Notes: generated from the letters alone by a model not told the origin. A stretch of DNA of 64,000 bases from Streptomyces aidingensis (GCF_900112355.1 NZ_FOLM01000011.1:1-64000), one strand, 5' to 3'; numbered from the stretch's first letter, positions 25,461 through 34,175 are shown. Numbers and translations are program-made.

Positions 25461-25540
25461 TGCGAGGGAACAACGCGGTCCCGGGGCGTTCGCCGGAACC
25501 TTCCCGGGCAACTCTGCATCCGCGACGTCGTTCCCTCGCG
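25461..25540 (+). promoter_or_regulatory. Long stem-loop leader ahead of the secreted small protein
   Basis: The arms GCGAGGGAACAACG and CGTCGTTCCCTCGC (25462-25475, 25526-25539) pair over 14 bp with one G-U. Inside lies a nested CCCGGG/CCCGGG stem that encloses a GGCG-TTCG-type hairpin. The element ends 42 nt before the SD-bearing region of the next gene. It matches no riboswitch that I recognise. Confidence 0.45.
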
Positions 25541-25593
25541 GGGTGGCCGGCCAACCTCCCCGCGGCCCAAAGCTTTTGAGCCTGGAGGAATAC

Positions 25594-25926
25594 ATGGCAA
25601 TCATCCGTACCGCTCGCGTCGTGGCCGCATTCGCCGCCCTGCCCCTGGCGGCCGGGCTGCTCGGCGGAGTGGCCCACGCCGACAGCTTCGACAGCGGGTC
25701 GTTCGCGGGCTACGGATCGAATGCGTCCGTCGGCACCATCATCGGCAGCGGGGTCGGGGGCACCAACAACGGCAATTCCGCCACCACCCAGCAGATCGCC
25801 ACCGGTGGCGGCGCCTCGAACCAGAGCAACACCGCGGGCGTGGTCGGCACCGGTCCCACCGTGGTCGGCCAGTCGAACGTCGACATCAACTTCGTGTCCT
25901 TCGTTCCCACGGTGGACCGCTCGTAG
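25594..25926 (+). CDS. Small secreted Gly/Ser/Asn-rich protein, 110 aa
   Basis: The ATG at 25594 follows a TGGAGGA SD. Residues 1-29 form a clear Sec signal peptide ending AHA. The mature ~80-residue protein is rich in Gly, Ser, Asn, Thr and Gln (SNASVGTIIGSGVGGTNNGN, ATTQQIATGG, ASNQSNTAGVVG) and ends with a more hydrophobic NVDINFVSFVP tail. The composition recalls extracellular beta-structured or amyloid-like surface proteins, but it has no chaplin or rodlin signature. A strong terminator follows at 25990. It may be the output gene of the sigma operon upstream. Confidence 0.7.
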   Translation: MAIIRTARVVAAFAALPLAAGLLGGVAHADSFDSGSFAGYGSNASVGTIIGSGVGGTNNGNSATTQQIATGGGASNQSNTAGVVGTGPTVVGQSNVDINFVSFVPTVDRS

Positions 25927-25989
25927 GCCGGTTCCCCGGGGTCGCAGCCGGGGCGGAAACGACCGAATGGTGTGCTCACCGGGTCGGGC

Positions 25990-26021
25990 GCGCGGCCGTA
26001 CCGTGGACGGTACGGCCGCGC
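25990..26021 (+). terminator. Strong hairpin after the secreted-protein gene
   Basis: A 15-bp perfect stem (GCGCGGCCGTACCGT arm) with a minimal loop, 64 nt past the stop. Confidence 0.75.
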
Positions 26022-26212
26022 CGCCATGTCCGCGCCCGCCGGGCCCGGCGGGCGATCATCAGGTGAATCCCTGAGGCGGTCCCGGGGGACCCTGCGGGGT
26101 CCCTCCACCTCCAGGAGGTGTCTCCGGGTACCCCTCTACTCCCTGGGGCGGAGAACGCATCGCGACCTCGGGCCGATCCGCCGGAGGGGGTCCGGCTCCT
26201 AAGTTATGGAGC

Positions 26213-26818
26213 ATGACCACGCCAGGGAGCACCTCGACCGCAGCCACCGCCGCGCAGGTGACGCCGCTCACCTTCACCTCGTATGTGAAGGCCCGCGGAC
26301 CGGTGCTGATGCGCACCGCCCGCTCGCTGACCGCGAACCCCAGCGATGCCGAGGACCTGCTCCAGACCGCCCTTGCCAAGACCTATGTGCAGTGGGAACG
26401 GATAACCGACCAGCGGGCGCTGGACGGCTATGTCCGACGGGCGCTGGTCAACACCCGCACCTCGCAGTGGCGCAAGCGCCGGGTGGACGAATACGCCGTG
26501 GACGAGCTGCCCGAGCCGGAGCCGCTGCCCCAGCCTGACCCCGCCGAGGTGCAGGCGGTCCGGGAGGCCATGTGGCAGGCCGTGCGCCGGCTGCCGACCC
26601 GGCAGCGGGCCATGGTGGTGCTCCGCTACTACGAGGATCTGAGCGAGGCGCGGACCGCCGAGCTGCTGGGGGTGTCGGTCGGCACGGTGAAGAGTGCGGT
26701 GTCCCGGGCGCTGGCCAAGCTGCGGGAGGACACGGCACTGGCCGCCGTGGTGGACGCCCGGCTGGCCGAGGAGGACGACGACGAGCTTGCGGGGGCGAGG
26801 GCGCTGGCCGCCGCCTGA
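26213..26818 (+). CDS. SigE-family ECF RNA polymerase sigma factor
   Basis: The protein has 201 aa. Region 2 (FTSYVKARGPVLMRTARSLT, then NPSDAEDLLQTALAKTYVQW) and region 4 (LPTRQRAMVVLRYYEDLSEA, then LLGVSVGTVKSAVSRALAKL) are intact, and the protein is normal in length for the SigE (ECF41-unrelated) family. No anti-sigma gene is adjacent. The start ATG at 26213 has no well-placed SD, so it may be leaderless. The upstream 26085-26125 segment has GGGACCC/GGGTCCC and CACCTCC/GGAGGTG dyads. In S. coelicolor a similar gene precedes the same acyl-CoA ligase (from memory). Confidence 0.92.
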   Translation: MTTPGSTSTAATAAQVTPLTFTSYVKARGPVLMRTARSLTANPSDAEDLLQTALAKTYVQWERITDQRALDGYVRRALVNTRTSQWRKRRVDEYAVDELPEPEPLPQPDPAEVQAVREAMWQAVRRLPTRQRAMVVLRYYEDLSEARTAELLGVSVGTVKSAVSRALAKLREDTALAAVVDARLAEEDDDELAGARALAAA

Positions 26819-26851
26819 GGCCGGCACCCCCGGCGGCGCGGGGGCGGCGCG

Positions 26852-26900
26852 GGACGGCGGACGGCGGACGGCGGACGGCGGACGGCGGACGGCGGACGGC
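26852..26900. repeat. Seven perfect tandem copies of GGACGGC
   Basis: A 49-bp simple repeat (7 x 7 bp) lies in the 216-bp gap between the sigma gene and the acyl-CoA ligase gene, 33 bp after the sigma stop. Likely polymerase-slippage-prone. Confidence 0.95.
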
Positions 26901-27034
26901 GGGGGCCCGATGCCATATTTCCGCCCCGAATATGCGCCCGACCTCATGACATACCGTCCGGTCGGTGTCAGACTGCCGGGGCGTACGGCGTTACCCGCGC
27001 GTAACGCCACCCCTCGTACCCCCGGGAGGACACG

Positions 27035-28687
27035 GTGCTCAGCACGATGCAGGACGTTCCGCTGCTGGTCAGCCGCATCCTGCGGCACGGCATGACGATT
27101 CACGCCAAATCCAGGGTCGTCACCTGGACCGGCGCCGAACCGCAGCGCCGCACCTACGCCGAGACCGGCGAGCGCACCGCACAGCTTGCCGCCGCCCTGC
27201 GCGACGAGCTCGGCGTCACCGAGGGCGACCGGGTCGCCACCCTGATGTGGAACAACGGCGAGCACCTGGAGGCGTACTTCGCCATCCCCAGCATGGGCGC
27301 GGTGCTGCACACCCTGAACCTCCGGCTGCCGCCCGAGCAGCTGGCCTGGATCATCAACCACGCCGAGGACAAGGTCATCCTGGTCAACGGCAGCCTGCTG
27401 CCGCTGCTCGCGCCGCTGCTGCCCGGCCTGAAGACGGTGCGCCACATCGTGGTCGTCGGCCCCGGCGACACCTCCCTGCTGGACGGCGCCGAGCCCGCCG
27501 TGCACTCCTACGAGGACCTGCTCCAGGGCCGCCCCACCGACTACGACTGGCCGGAGCTGGACGAGCGCTCCGCCGCCGCCATGTGCTACACCTCCGGCAC
27601 CACCGGCGACCCCAAGGGCGTGGTGTATTCACACCGCTCGATCTTTCTGCACTGCCTCCAGGTCAACACCGCCGAGTCGATGGGCCTCACCGACGAGGAC
27701 ACCTGCCTGCCGGTGGTGCCGATGTTCCACGTCAACGCCTGGGGGCTGCCGCACTCGGCGTTCATGTGCGGCATCAATCTGCTGATGCCGGACCGCTTTC
27801 TCCAGCCCGCCCCGCTGGCCGAGATGATCGAGGCGGAGCGGCCCACCTACGCCGCGGCCGTGCCCACCATCTGGCAGGGCCTGCTGGCCGAGCTGGAGGC
27901 CAATCCGCGCGATGTCTCCTCCCTGCAGAGCGTCACCATCGGCGGCTCGGCCTGCCCGCCCGCGCTGATGAAGGCGTTCGAGGAACGGCACGGCATCAAG
28001 GTGGTCCAGGCCTGGGGAATGACCGAGACCTCTCCGCTGGGCAGCGTGGCGCACCCGCCGTCCGGGCTCACCCCCGACGAGGCATGGCCGTACCGGATCA
28101 CCCAGGGCCGCTTCCCCTGCCTGGTGGAGGCGCGGCTGATCGGTCCGGACGGCGACGTCAAGCCGTGGGACGGCACATCCGCCGGCGAGCTGGAGGTGCG
28201 CGGCCCGTGGATCGCCGGCGCCTACTACGGCGGACCGGGCGGCGCGGAGCTGCGCCCGGAGGACAAGTTCAGCCCGGACGGCTGGCTGCGCACCGGTGAC
28301 GTCGGGGTGATCACCCCGGACGGCTATCTGACGCTCACCGACCGGGCCAAGGACGTGATCAAGTCCGGCGGCGAGTGGATCTCCTCGGTGGAGCTGGAGA
28401 ACCAGTTGATGGGCCACCCGGCGGTCGCCGAGGCCGCGGTGGTGGCGGTGCCGGACGAGAAGTGGGGCGAGCGCCCGCTGGCCACGGTGGTGCTCAAGGA
28501 GGGCACCACCGGCGTCGGATACCAGGAGCTGCGGGAGTTCCTCAGCGGCCGGGTGGCCCGCTGGCAGCTGCCGGAGCGCTGGGCGCTGATCGAGAGCGTG
28601 CCCAAGACCAGCGTCGGCAAGTTCGACAAGAAGGTGCTGCGCCGGCAGTACGCCGAGGGCGCGCTGGACGTCACCCTGCTGGACTGA
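27035..28687 (+). CDS. fadD: Long-chain fatty-acid--CoA ligase
   Basis: The protein has 550 aa from a GTG at 27035 with GGAGG upstream. The adenylate-forming signature is clear: YTSGTTGDPKGVVYSHRS (P-loop-like), an A5-like 'GMTETSPLG', 'GWLRTGDVG', and the hinge 'TDRAKDVIKSGGEWISS' with a catalytic Lys in 'SVGKFDKKVLRR' at the C-terminus. It activates medium/long-chain acids to acyl-CoA with ATP, at the membrane face or in the cytoplasm. It is a monocistronic gene ending at a 17-bp hairpin. Confidence 0.95.
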   Translation: MLSTMQDVPLLVSRILRHGMTIHAKSRVVTWTGAEPQRRTYAETGERTAQLAAALRDELGVTEGDRVATLMWNNGEHLEAYFAIPSMGAVLHTLNLRLPPEQLAWIINHAEDKVILVNGSLLPLLAPLLPGLKTVRHIVVVGPGDTSLLDGAEPAVHSYEDLLQGRPTDYDWPELDERSAAAMCYTSGTTGDPKGVVYSHRSIFLHCLQVNTAESMGLTDEDTCLPVVPMFHVNAWGLPHSAFMCGINLLMPDRFLQPAPLAEMIEAERPTYAAAVPTIWQGLLAELEANPRDVSSLQSVTIGGSACPPALMKAFEERHGIKVVQAWGMTETSPLGSVAHPPSGLTPDEAWPYRITQGRFPCLVEARLIGPDGDVKPWDGTSAGELEVRGPWIAGAYYGGPGGAELRPEDKFSPDGWLRTGDVGVITPDGYLTLTDRAKDVIKSGGEWISSVELENQLMGHPAVAEAAVVAVPDEKWGERPLATVVLKEGTTGVGYQELREFLSGRVARWQLPERWALIESVPKTSVGKFDKKVLRRQYAEGALDVTLLD

Positions 28688-28711
28688 CCGGCCGGCGGCG
28701 CGAGACCCGGC

Positions 28712-28751
28712 GAGCGGGCGGGGAAGGTTCCCGGACCTTCCCCGCCCGCTC
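28712..28751. terminator. 17-bp hairpin between convergent genes
   Basis: A perfect stem (GAGCGGGCGGGGAAGGT arm) with a 6-nt loop, 25 nt after the fadD stop. It may also end the leftward giant gene. Confidence 0.9.
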
Positions 28752-28788
28752 CTTGCCGTGCCCCCGGCCCCGGCTCCGGCCCGGGCCC

Positions 28789-28824
28789 GGAAACGGTCCC
28801 GGGGCCGGAAACGGTCCCGGGGCC
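28789..28824. repeat. Tandem duplicate of an 18-nt unit
   Basis: GGAAACGGTCCCGGGGCC occurs twice in direct succession, just past the 3' end of the PAS/REC gene. Confidence 0.9.
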
Positions 28825-28836
28825 GGGGCCGGGTCC

Positions 28837-31800
28837 CTAATGTGCCCCGATCCGCGCCAGCAGATCGACGATCCGGTCCTGCACGTCCTCGGTGGTGGCC
28901 CGCTCGGCCAGGAACAGCACCCGCTCCCCCGAGGCGAGCTGCGGCAGCTCCGCCTGCTCCAGCCCGCCCGCCGTGTACACCACGAACGGGGTGCGGTTGA
29001 GCAGTCCGTTGGCCCGCAGCCAGTCCACGATCCCGGCGCGCCGCGGCCGCACCTGGCCCAGATCCATCACCACCAGATTGGGCCGGAACTGCGCGGCCAG
29101 CTCGACCGCCTGCGGGTCCGAGGGGGCGTGCCCGACCTGCATGCCGCGCCGCTCCAGCGAGGCGGTCAGCGCCGCCACGATCGGCTCCCGCTCCTCCACC
29201 AGCAGCACCCGCGGCGGATGCTGCTCGCTGTCCCTGGGGGCGAGCGCCTTGAGCAGCACGGCGGGATCGGCGCCGTAGGCGGCGTCCCGCCCGGCCTGGC
29301 CCAGCCCTGCGGTGACCAGCACCGGCACCTCGGCGGCCACCGCCGCCTGGCGCAGCGACTGGAGAGCGGTCCGGGTGATCGGACCGGTCAGCGGATCGAC
29401 GAAGAGCGCGGCCGGATAGGCGGCGATCTGCGCGTCCACCTCCTCCCGGGACTGCACCAGGACCGGCCGGTAGCCGCAGTCGGTGAGTGCCTGCTGGGTG
29501 GACGGGTCCGGCTCGGGCCAGACCAGCAGGCGACGGGGGTTGTCCAGCGGCTCGGGCGGCAGCTCGTCGTCGGCCGGTGCGGCCCCGGGCGCGGCGGCCG
29601 GGAGCTGATGGCTCCGGCCGCCGGTGACCTCGACCGCGCCGTTCGGCCCGTCCAGCGGCTCCGGGCCCTCGCCGGAACCGGCGGCCGGGGCGCTGATGGC
29701 GAATTGCCGTCCGCCCTCGGCGGGGTGGGCGGCGCCGGGCGCGCCGGGCAGGCCGGGCCCGGGGTGACCGGCCGGCCCGGCCGGCCGCTGCTCATCGGTG
29801 CGCGGATACGCGGCGGGCTGCGGGAACCGGCCCGCCGGGGTCCCGGCCCGCTGCTGCATCTGCGGCTGCGGCTGCACGGCCGGTGCCGGTGCGGATGCCG
29901 CCGCCGACGGCTGCGGCCGGTCCGGCGCCGAGGGCTGAGGACGGGAGGGAAGCTGGGGGCGGCCCGGGCCCGGCGCCGGGGCCGGTGTCTGCGCCGGTCC
30001 CGGATTCTCGGGCGGCGGGGTGGCCAGCTTGCGTCGCCGGGTGGGCGCGGACGGGGGCGCGGCGTTCGGCGCCGGGGCGGGCGACGGCCCATACGCGCCG
30101 GGTGGCAGCGCGCCCGGCTGCTGCTGCTGCGGCTGCTGCTGCTGCGGCTGCTCGGCCGCCAACTGCTGGGTGAGCTGGGAGACCGGGATGCCCTGGCCCA
30201 AGGTCTGCACATTGACCGCCGAGGCCCGGGCGTCCGGGCGGCCCGTGCGGTCGCTGCCCGGCATGGGCAGCGGCTGCGGTGCGGGCAACTGCGGCTGCGG
30301 TACGGAACCATTGAGGATCGGACTGGCCGCCACCACGGTGTGCTCCATCACCGGCGGCTCGTCGTCCTCCCCCGCGGGCGCCGGGCCGGCCGGCTGCTCG
30401 GCCTCGGGCTGCGGCTGAGGCTGCTCCATACCGGGCGCGGCCGGGTGGCCCGCTCGCGCCCCGCGTGCCTGTTCCGGCAGTACGGGGGTTCCCGGCGGCG
30501 GGGCGGATGCCTGCGGCTGAGGCTGCGGTGCGCGCGGGTCGGGCTGCGGCTGCTGCTGCGGCTCGGCGGCGGGCAGCGCGATCGGTTCCCGGCGCTGCTC
30601 CGGCTGCGCCGGGACCTGGGCAATGGCCCGGCGCCGCCGGCGTCCGGACGGCTGTTCGTCCTCCGGCCGCCCGCCGACGACGGGCGCGGGCACGGCGGCG
30701 GGCGCCTCCGCGGCAGGGGCCTCCGGCGCGGCGTCGACGGAGGTCAGCGCCCGGCGCCGGCGGCCGGTACCGCCCGCGGTTTCCTCCTCGGCACCGGCCG
30801 CCGCCTGCGGCTGCGGATGCGGTTCCGGCCGGCCCTGCGATTCCGGCCGGGGCTGCGGATGCGGCTGCGATTCCGGCCGGGGCTGCGGATGCGGCTGCGG
30901 ATGCGGTTCCGGCCGGCCCTGCGATTCCGGCCGGGGCTGCGGATGCGGCTGCGGATGCGGTTCCGGCCGGCCCTGCGGTTCCGGCTGAGGCCGGGGCACG
31001 GGCACCGGCTGGGCAGGCGTCTCCTCGGCGGGCGCCCGGCGCCGCCGCCCGGTGGGCGGCGGGACGGGCTGGCCGCCCTGCGCCGGAACCATGACCTGTC
31101 CCCGCCCCTGGCTCTCCCCCTGCCCCGGTCCCTGCCCCTCGCTCCGCTGCCGGTTCTGCTGCCCCTGGGCCCGGGCCGGCAGTTCGACGGAGCCCGAGTG
31201 CCGGCCGGCGGCCCGCCCCTGGGCCGGGACCCCCGGCCCGGACCGCGCCGCCACCCCGTGCCGGGCCTGAGCCGTCTCTCCCACCGGCTGGGTGGTACCG
31301 CGGGCCGGTTCCGTGGGAACCGGCATCACCGTGGTCTCCCCGCTGCCGTCCTGTCCGCCGCCGTCGCTGCCGCCGCCGGACGTGCCGCCTCCCGGCCGCT
31401 CGCCCGCGGCCGGCCGCTCCCCGGCGGCCGAGGCACTCGCCGGCACCTCCAGCACATAGGCCTGTCCGGCCGAGGCCCCCGGCAGCTCATGGGTCTGGAG
31501 CACCCCGCCGTGCAGCCGGACGATGCCCCGCACCAGCGGCGCATGCACCGGATCACCGCCGGTGAACGGCCCGCGCACCTCGATCCGCACCACCTCGCCG
31601 CGCTGCGCCGCGGCGACCACGATCGTCGAATCACCCGCGTTCGAACCGCCCGGCCGCCGGCCGGTGGCGTCGACCCCGGCCACATCCGCCACCAGGTGGG
31701 CGATCGCCTGGGCCAGCCGGTCCGGGTCCACCTCCGCCTCGATCGGCGGAGCGTGCACGGCGAACTGCGCGCGGCCGGGGCCGATCAGCTCGGTGGCGCC

Positions 31801-32904
31801 CTCCACGCCCGCGTTCACCACCTCGTCCAGCGAGACCAGCTTGCGGCTGAGCTGCTCCTCACCGGCGTCCAGCCGCTGGTAGCTGAGCACATTGTCGACC
31901 AGCGTGGTCATCCGCGAGTAGCCGGCCGAGAGGTGGTGCAGTATCTGGTTGGCCTCCGGCCAGAGCTGGCCGGCCGGGTCGTTGGCCAGGGTGGCCAGCT
32001 CCCGCTTGAGCTCCTCCAGCGGGCCGCGCAGCCCCTCGCCGAGCACGGCCAGCAACTGCCCGTGCCGGGCGGACAGCGACTCGTACGGACGGCGGTCGGT
32101 GAAGGCGAGCACGGCGCCGACGAGCTGGTCCCCGATCCGCACCGGGGCGGTGGTCAGGTCCACCGGCACCGCCCGCCGGTCCCTGGTCCACAGCACCTGG
32201 CCGCGCACCCGGTGCTTGCGCCCGGAGGCCAGGGTGTCGTGCAGCGGTGTCTCCTCGTACGGCAGGGGTGTGCCGTCGGGACGCGAGTGATGGATCAGCG
32301 GATGCAGCTCCTGGCCGCCGAGCTGGCTGGCACGGTGGCCGAGTATCTGGGCGGCGGCCGGATTGACCAGGACCACCCGGCCGGCGGTGTCCACGCCGAT
32401 CACGCCCTGGGAGGCGGCGCGCAGGATCATCTCGGTCTGCCGCTGCTGGCGCAGCAGCTCGGCCTCGGTGTCCAGGGTGCCGGTGAGGTCGCGGACGACC
32501 AGCAGCAGCAGTTCCTCGGAGCTGTCGTCGTCGAAGAAGGCCGCCTCCACGGCGGAGGCATAGGGCGAGACGGCGGCGCCCCCCTTGAGCAGCGCGCTGG
32601 TCACCTCGACCCACAGCTCGCTGCCGTCCGTGCGCCGCGCGACCATCCGGGTGGGCTTGGTCCGCGCGCCGTGGTCCTCGTCCGGGCGGCGCATCGAGCC
32701 CGGGATCCGCCGCGGATCGAAGTCCGGGACGATGTCCAGCAGGCCGCGGCCGACCAGCGGTGCGCCCGGGAGTTCCAGGGTCTCCACGGCGATGGTGTTG
32801 GCGTTGACGACGGTGCCGTTCCCGTTGACGAGCAGCAGCGCGTCGGGCAGTGCGTCGAGTATGGCGGCGAGGCGAGCAGCGCCCCTCGCTGGCCTGCTGC
32901 TCAC
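28837..32904 (-). CDS. Giant PAS-PAS-pseudokinase-REC-REC signalling protein
   Basis: The protein has 1355 aa from a GTG at 32904 with GGAGG upstream. Residues 8-150 and 155-270 are PAS domains (AILDALPDALLLVNGNGTVV; QGVIGVDTAGRVVLVNPAAA). Residues ~283-480 resemble a histidine kinase, but the phosphoacceptor box reads GEGLRGPLEEL (no His) and the N-box is QAIAHLVADV (no Asn). A ~600-residue Pro/Gln/Arg-rich linker with PHPQPRPESQ repeats follows. Two C-terminal receiver-like domains are at ~1123-1230 (Asp near 1170, Lys near 1219) and ~1231-1355 (Asp near 1281, Lys absent). It is probably a scaffold-type signal protein without kinase activity. Cytoplasmic, with no membrane helices. Confidence 0.88.
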   Translation of the reverse strand: MSSRPARGAARLAAILDALPDALLLVNGNGTVVNANTIAVETLELPGAPLVGRGLLDIVPDFDPRRIPGSMRRPDEDHGARTKPTRMVARRTDGSELWVEVTSALLKGGAAVSPYASAVEAAFFDDDSSEELLLLVVRDLTGTLDTEAELLRQQRQTEMILRAASQGVIGVDTAGRVVLVNPAAAQILGHRASQLGGQELHPLIHHSRPDGTPLPYEETPLHDTLASGRKHRVRGQVLWTRDRRAVPVDLTTAPVRIGDQLVGAVLAFTDRRPYESLSARHGQLLAVLGEGLRGPLEELKRELATLANDPAGQLWPEANQILHHLSAGYSRMTTLVDNVLSYQRLDAGEEQLSRKLVSLDEVVNAGVEGATELIGPGRAQFAVHAPPIEAEVDPDRLAQAIAHLVADVAGVDATGRRPGGSNAGDSTIVVAAAQRGEVVRIEVRGPFTGGDPVHAPLVRGIVRLHGGVLQTHELPGASAGQAYVLEVPASASAAGERPAAGERPGGGTSGGGSDGGGQDGSGETTVMPVPTEPARGTTQPVGETAQARHGVAARSGPGVPAQGRAAGRHSGSVELPARAQGQQNRQRSEGQGPGQGESQGRGQVMVPAQGGQPVPPPTGRRRRAPAEETPAQPVPVPRPQPEPQGRPEPHPQPHPQPRPESQGRPEPHPQPHPQPRPESQPHPQPRPESQGRPEPHPQPQAAAGAEEETAGGTGRRRRALTSVDAAPEAPAAEAPAAVPAPVVGGRPEDEQPSGRRRRRAIAQVPAQPEQRREPIALPAAEPQQQPQPDPRAPQPQPQASAPPPGTPVLPEQARGARAGHPAAPGMEQPQPQPEAEQPAGPAPAGEDDEPPVMEHTVVAASPILNGSVPQPQLPAPQPLPMPGSDRTGRPDARASAVNVQTLGQGIPVSQLTQQLAAEQPQQQQPQQQQPGALPPGAYGPSPAPAPNAAPPSAPTRRRKLATPPPENPGPAQTPAPAPGPGRPQLPSRPQPSAPDRPQPSAAASAPAPAVQPQPQMQQRAGTPAGRFPQPAAYPRTDEQRPAGPAGHPGPGLPGAPGAAHPAEGGRQFAISAPAAGSGEGPEPLDGPNGAVEVTGGRSHQLPAAAPGAAPADDELPPEPLDNPRRLLVWPEPDPSTQQALTDCGYRPVLVQSREEVDAQIAAYPAALFVDPLTGPITRTALQSLRQAAVAAEVPVLVTAGLGQAGRDAAYGADPAVLLKALAPRDSEQHPPRVLLVEEREPIVAALTASLERRGMQVGHAPSDPQAVELAAQFRPNLVVMDLGQVRPRRAGIVDWLRANGLLNRTPFVVYTAGGLEQAELPQLASGERVLFLAERATTEDVQDRIVDLLARIGAH

Positions 32905-33132
32905 GACGTCGATCCTCCCTTGACCCGTGTGGTGTCGCGCACGCCACCGACGGTCGTGTGGACGGCCGGGTTCCCCGTGCGTGTCATTCAGGGGGAGTCT
33001 ACGGGGACTGGTACGCCGTGCGGTGGTGCGTTCGTGGATGCATTTTCCCGTACCGCTTCGTACCGGCCCGCGGCCGGGTCGGTGTCGGTCCCGACCGCTG
33101 TCCGGGCAGTGGCGGGCGGGGCGGGCGGGTCC

Positions 33133-33750
33133 TCACCGCATGACGCCGGGCGCACCGCCGACCGGCTCCGCGAACCGCCACAGACCGCGATGCCGGTCGC
33201 TCTCCCGGCCCTCCTCGCGCTCCTGCCGCTCGGGCACCGCGGGGGAGTGCCCGTCCCCGCCGTCCCCGCTGTTCCCGCTGGTTCCGCCGTCCCGGTTCTC
33301 CTCCTGGTCCGCCACAGCGTTCACATCAGGCAGCGCCGGGATCAGGCGGTCCCAGCGGGCGATCTCGCAGCCGTTGGCGCGACTGAACTCGGCCTCGATC
33401 TGACGGCCGTTCCATTCGCCGCGGACCTCCGCCCGCCATGGGCCGCCATAGATCTGGGTGCAGATGGCGTCCTCGGGCACCGGCGCGAAGGGGTCGTCAC
33501 CGGTTGCGGTGGCTTCGTCCAGCGCGTCACAGGCCGCGCGCGCCTCCGGGTGATCCCCGCCCGCCGGGTGGCACTCCAGGAGGTGGCTCTCCGCCGCGCC
33601 TCGGCTCTGACCGTCCAGCACCGAGACGGTCAGCCGGGCTCCGGGCCCGGTGTCGTCCCCGGGGCCGCCGGACGGGGCGGCGGAGGCCGGGGCGACAGCC
33701 GCCGCGGCGAGCGTCAGCGCGGCAAGCACGGTGTGCGAGACGACGGGCAT
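33133..33750 (-). CDS. Subtilisin-inhibitor (SSI) family protein with a C-terminal extension
   Basis: The protein has 205 aa, longer than the usual ~145. A signal peptide (AALTLAAAAVAPASA) precedes the SSI fold with all four family Cys (LLECHPAGG, ARAACDAL, AICTQIYGG, ANGCEIARW). In the reactive loop C-T-Q-I-Y aligns with SSI C-P-M-V-Y, so P1 is Gln and P1' is Ile, unusual for inhibition of subtilisin or trypsin. The last ~60 residues are charged and disordered (VADQEENRDGGTSGNSGDGG). It is secreted and may control extracellular proteases. It is a single gene near the tRNA-Ser; the gap to 34044 contains only a pyrimidine-rich promoter region. Confidence 0.88.
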   Translation of the reverse strand: MPVVSHTVLAALTLAAAAVAPASAAPSGGPGDDTGPGARLTVSVLDGQSRGAAESHLLECHPAGGDHPEARAACDALDEATATGDDPFAPVPEDAICTQIYGGPWRAEVRGEWNGRQIEAEFSRANGCEIARWDRLIPALPDVNAVADQEENRDGGTSGNSGDGGDGHSPAVPERQEREEGRESDRHRGLWRFAEPVGGAPGVMR

Positions 33751-34044
33751 GGCGTTTCCCTCTCCTTCTTCCTGCTGCTTGCTGGTTGCTGCTGATTCCT
33801 TCTTCTGCCCACTGGTCCTTCCGGCCCGCCCCGACCGCGCCGGCCCCGCGGTCCTGCCTCTCTAACGCTCCCGCTCCCGAGACGTTGCGCAACTCGGCGG
33901 GAACCCGCTCGACGCCGGGCGGGCGCAGCCCGTAGGGTGGTTCTCGATTGGCTGCCCCGCACACGGCTGTGGCATCATTTGCACGCGCTGTCCAGCGCAG
34001 CCGGTCCGTCCGCACGGCGGGTCATGGCCGCGCCGGGACGACAA

Positions 34045-34135
34045 GGAGGCTTCGCCTAGTCTGGTCTATGGCGCCGCACTGCTAATGCGGTTTCGGGTTT
34101 ATCCCCGATCCCGGGTTCAAATCCCGGAGCCTCCG
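34045..34135 (+). tRNA. tRNA-Ser (anticodon GCT)
   Basis: A type II tRNA of 91 nt. The acceptor GGAGGCT/AGCCTCC pairs, the anticodon loop CTGCTAA gives GCT, there is a long variable arm, and the T-arm is CCGGG-TTCAAAT-CCCGG. Confidence 0.97.
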
Positions 34136-34141
34136 CACTTC

Positions 34142-34175
34142 CCCAGAGCCCTCGGCACCCGCCGAGGGCTCTGGG
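34142..34175 (+). terminator. Terminator after tRNA-Ser(GCT)
   Basis: A 15-bp perfect stem (CCCAGAGCCCTCGGC arm) with a 4-nt loop and a CTTTCC tail. Confidence 0.9.

Noticed and set aside
26059..26379. Pro/Gly-rich minus-strand frame upstream of the ECF sigma gene
   Set aside because: It overlaps the sigma start and is built from inverted repeats; no SD.
30820..30975. Tandem DNA repeats in the PAS/REC gene as a mobile repeat
   Set aside because: They are in-frame repeats encoding a Pro/Gln/His/Arg linker within one protein.
28375..33795. 1806-codon plus-strand frame over the PAS/REC gene
   Set aside because: Shadow of the giant gene; it has no domain, and the minus strand has PAS and REC motifs.
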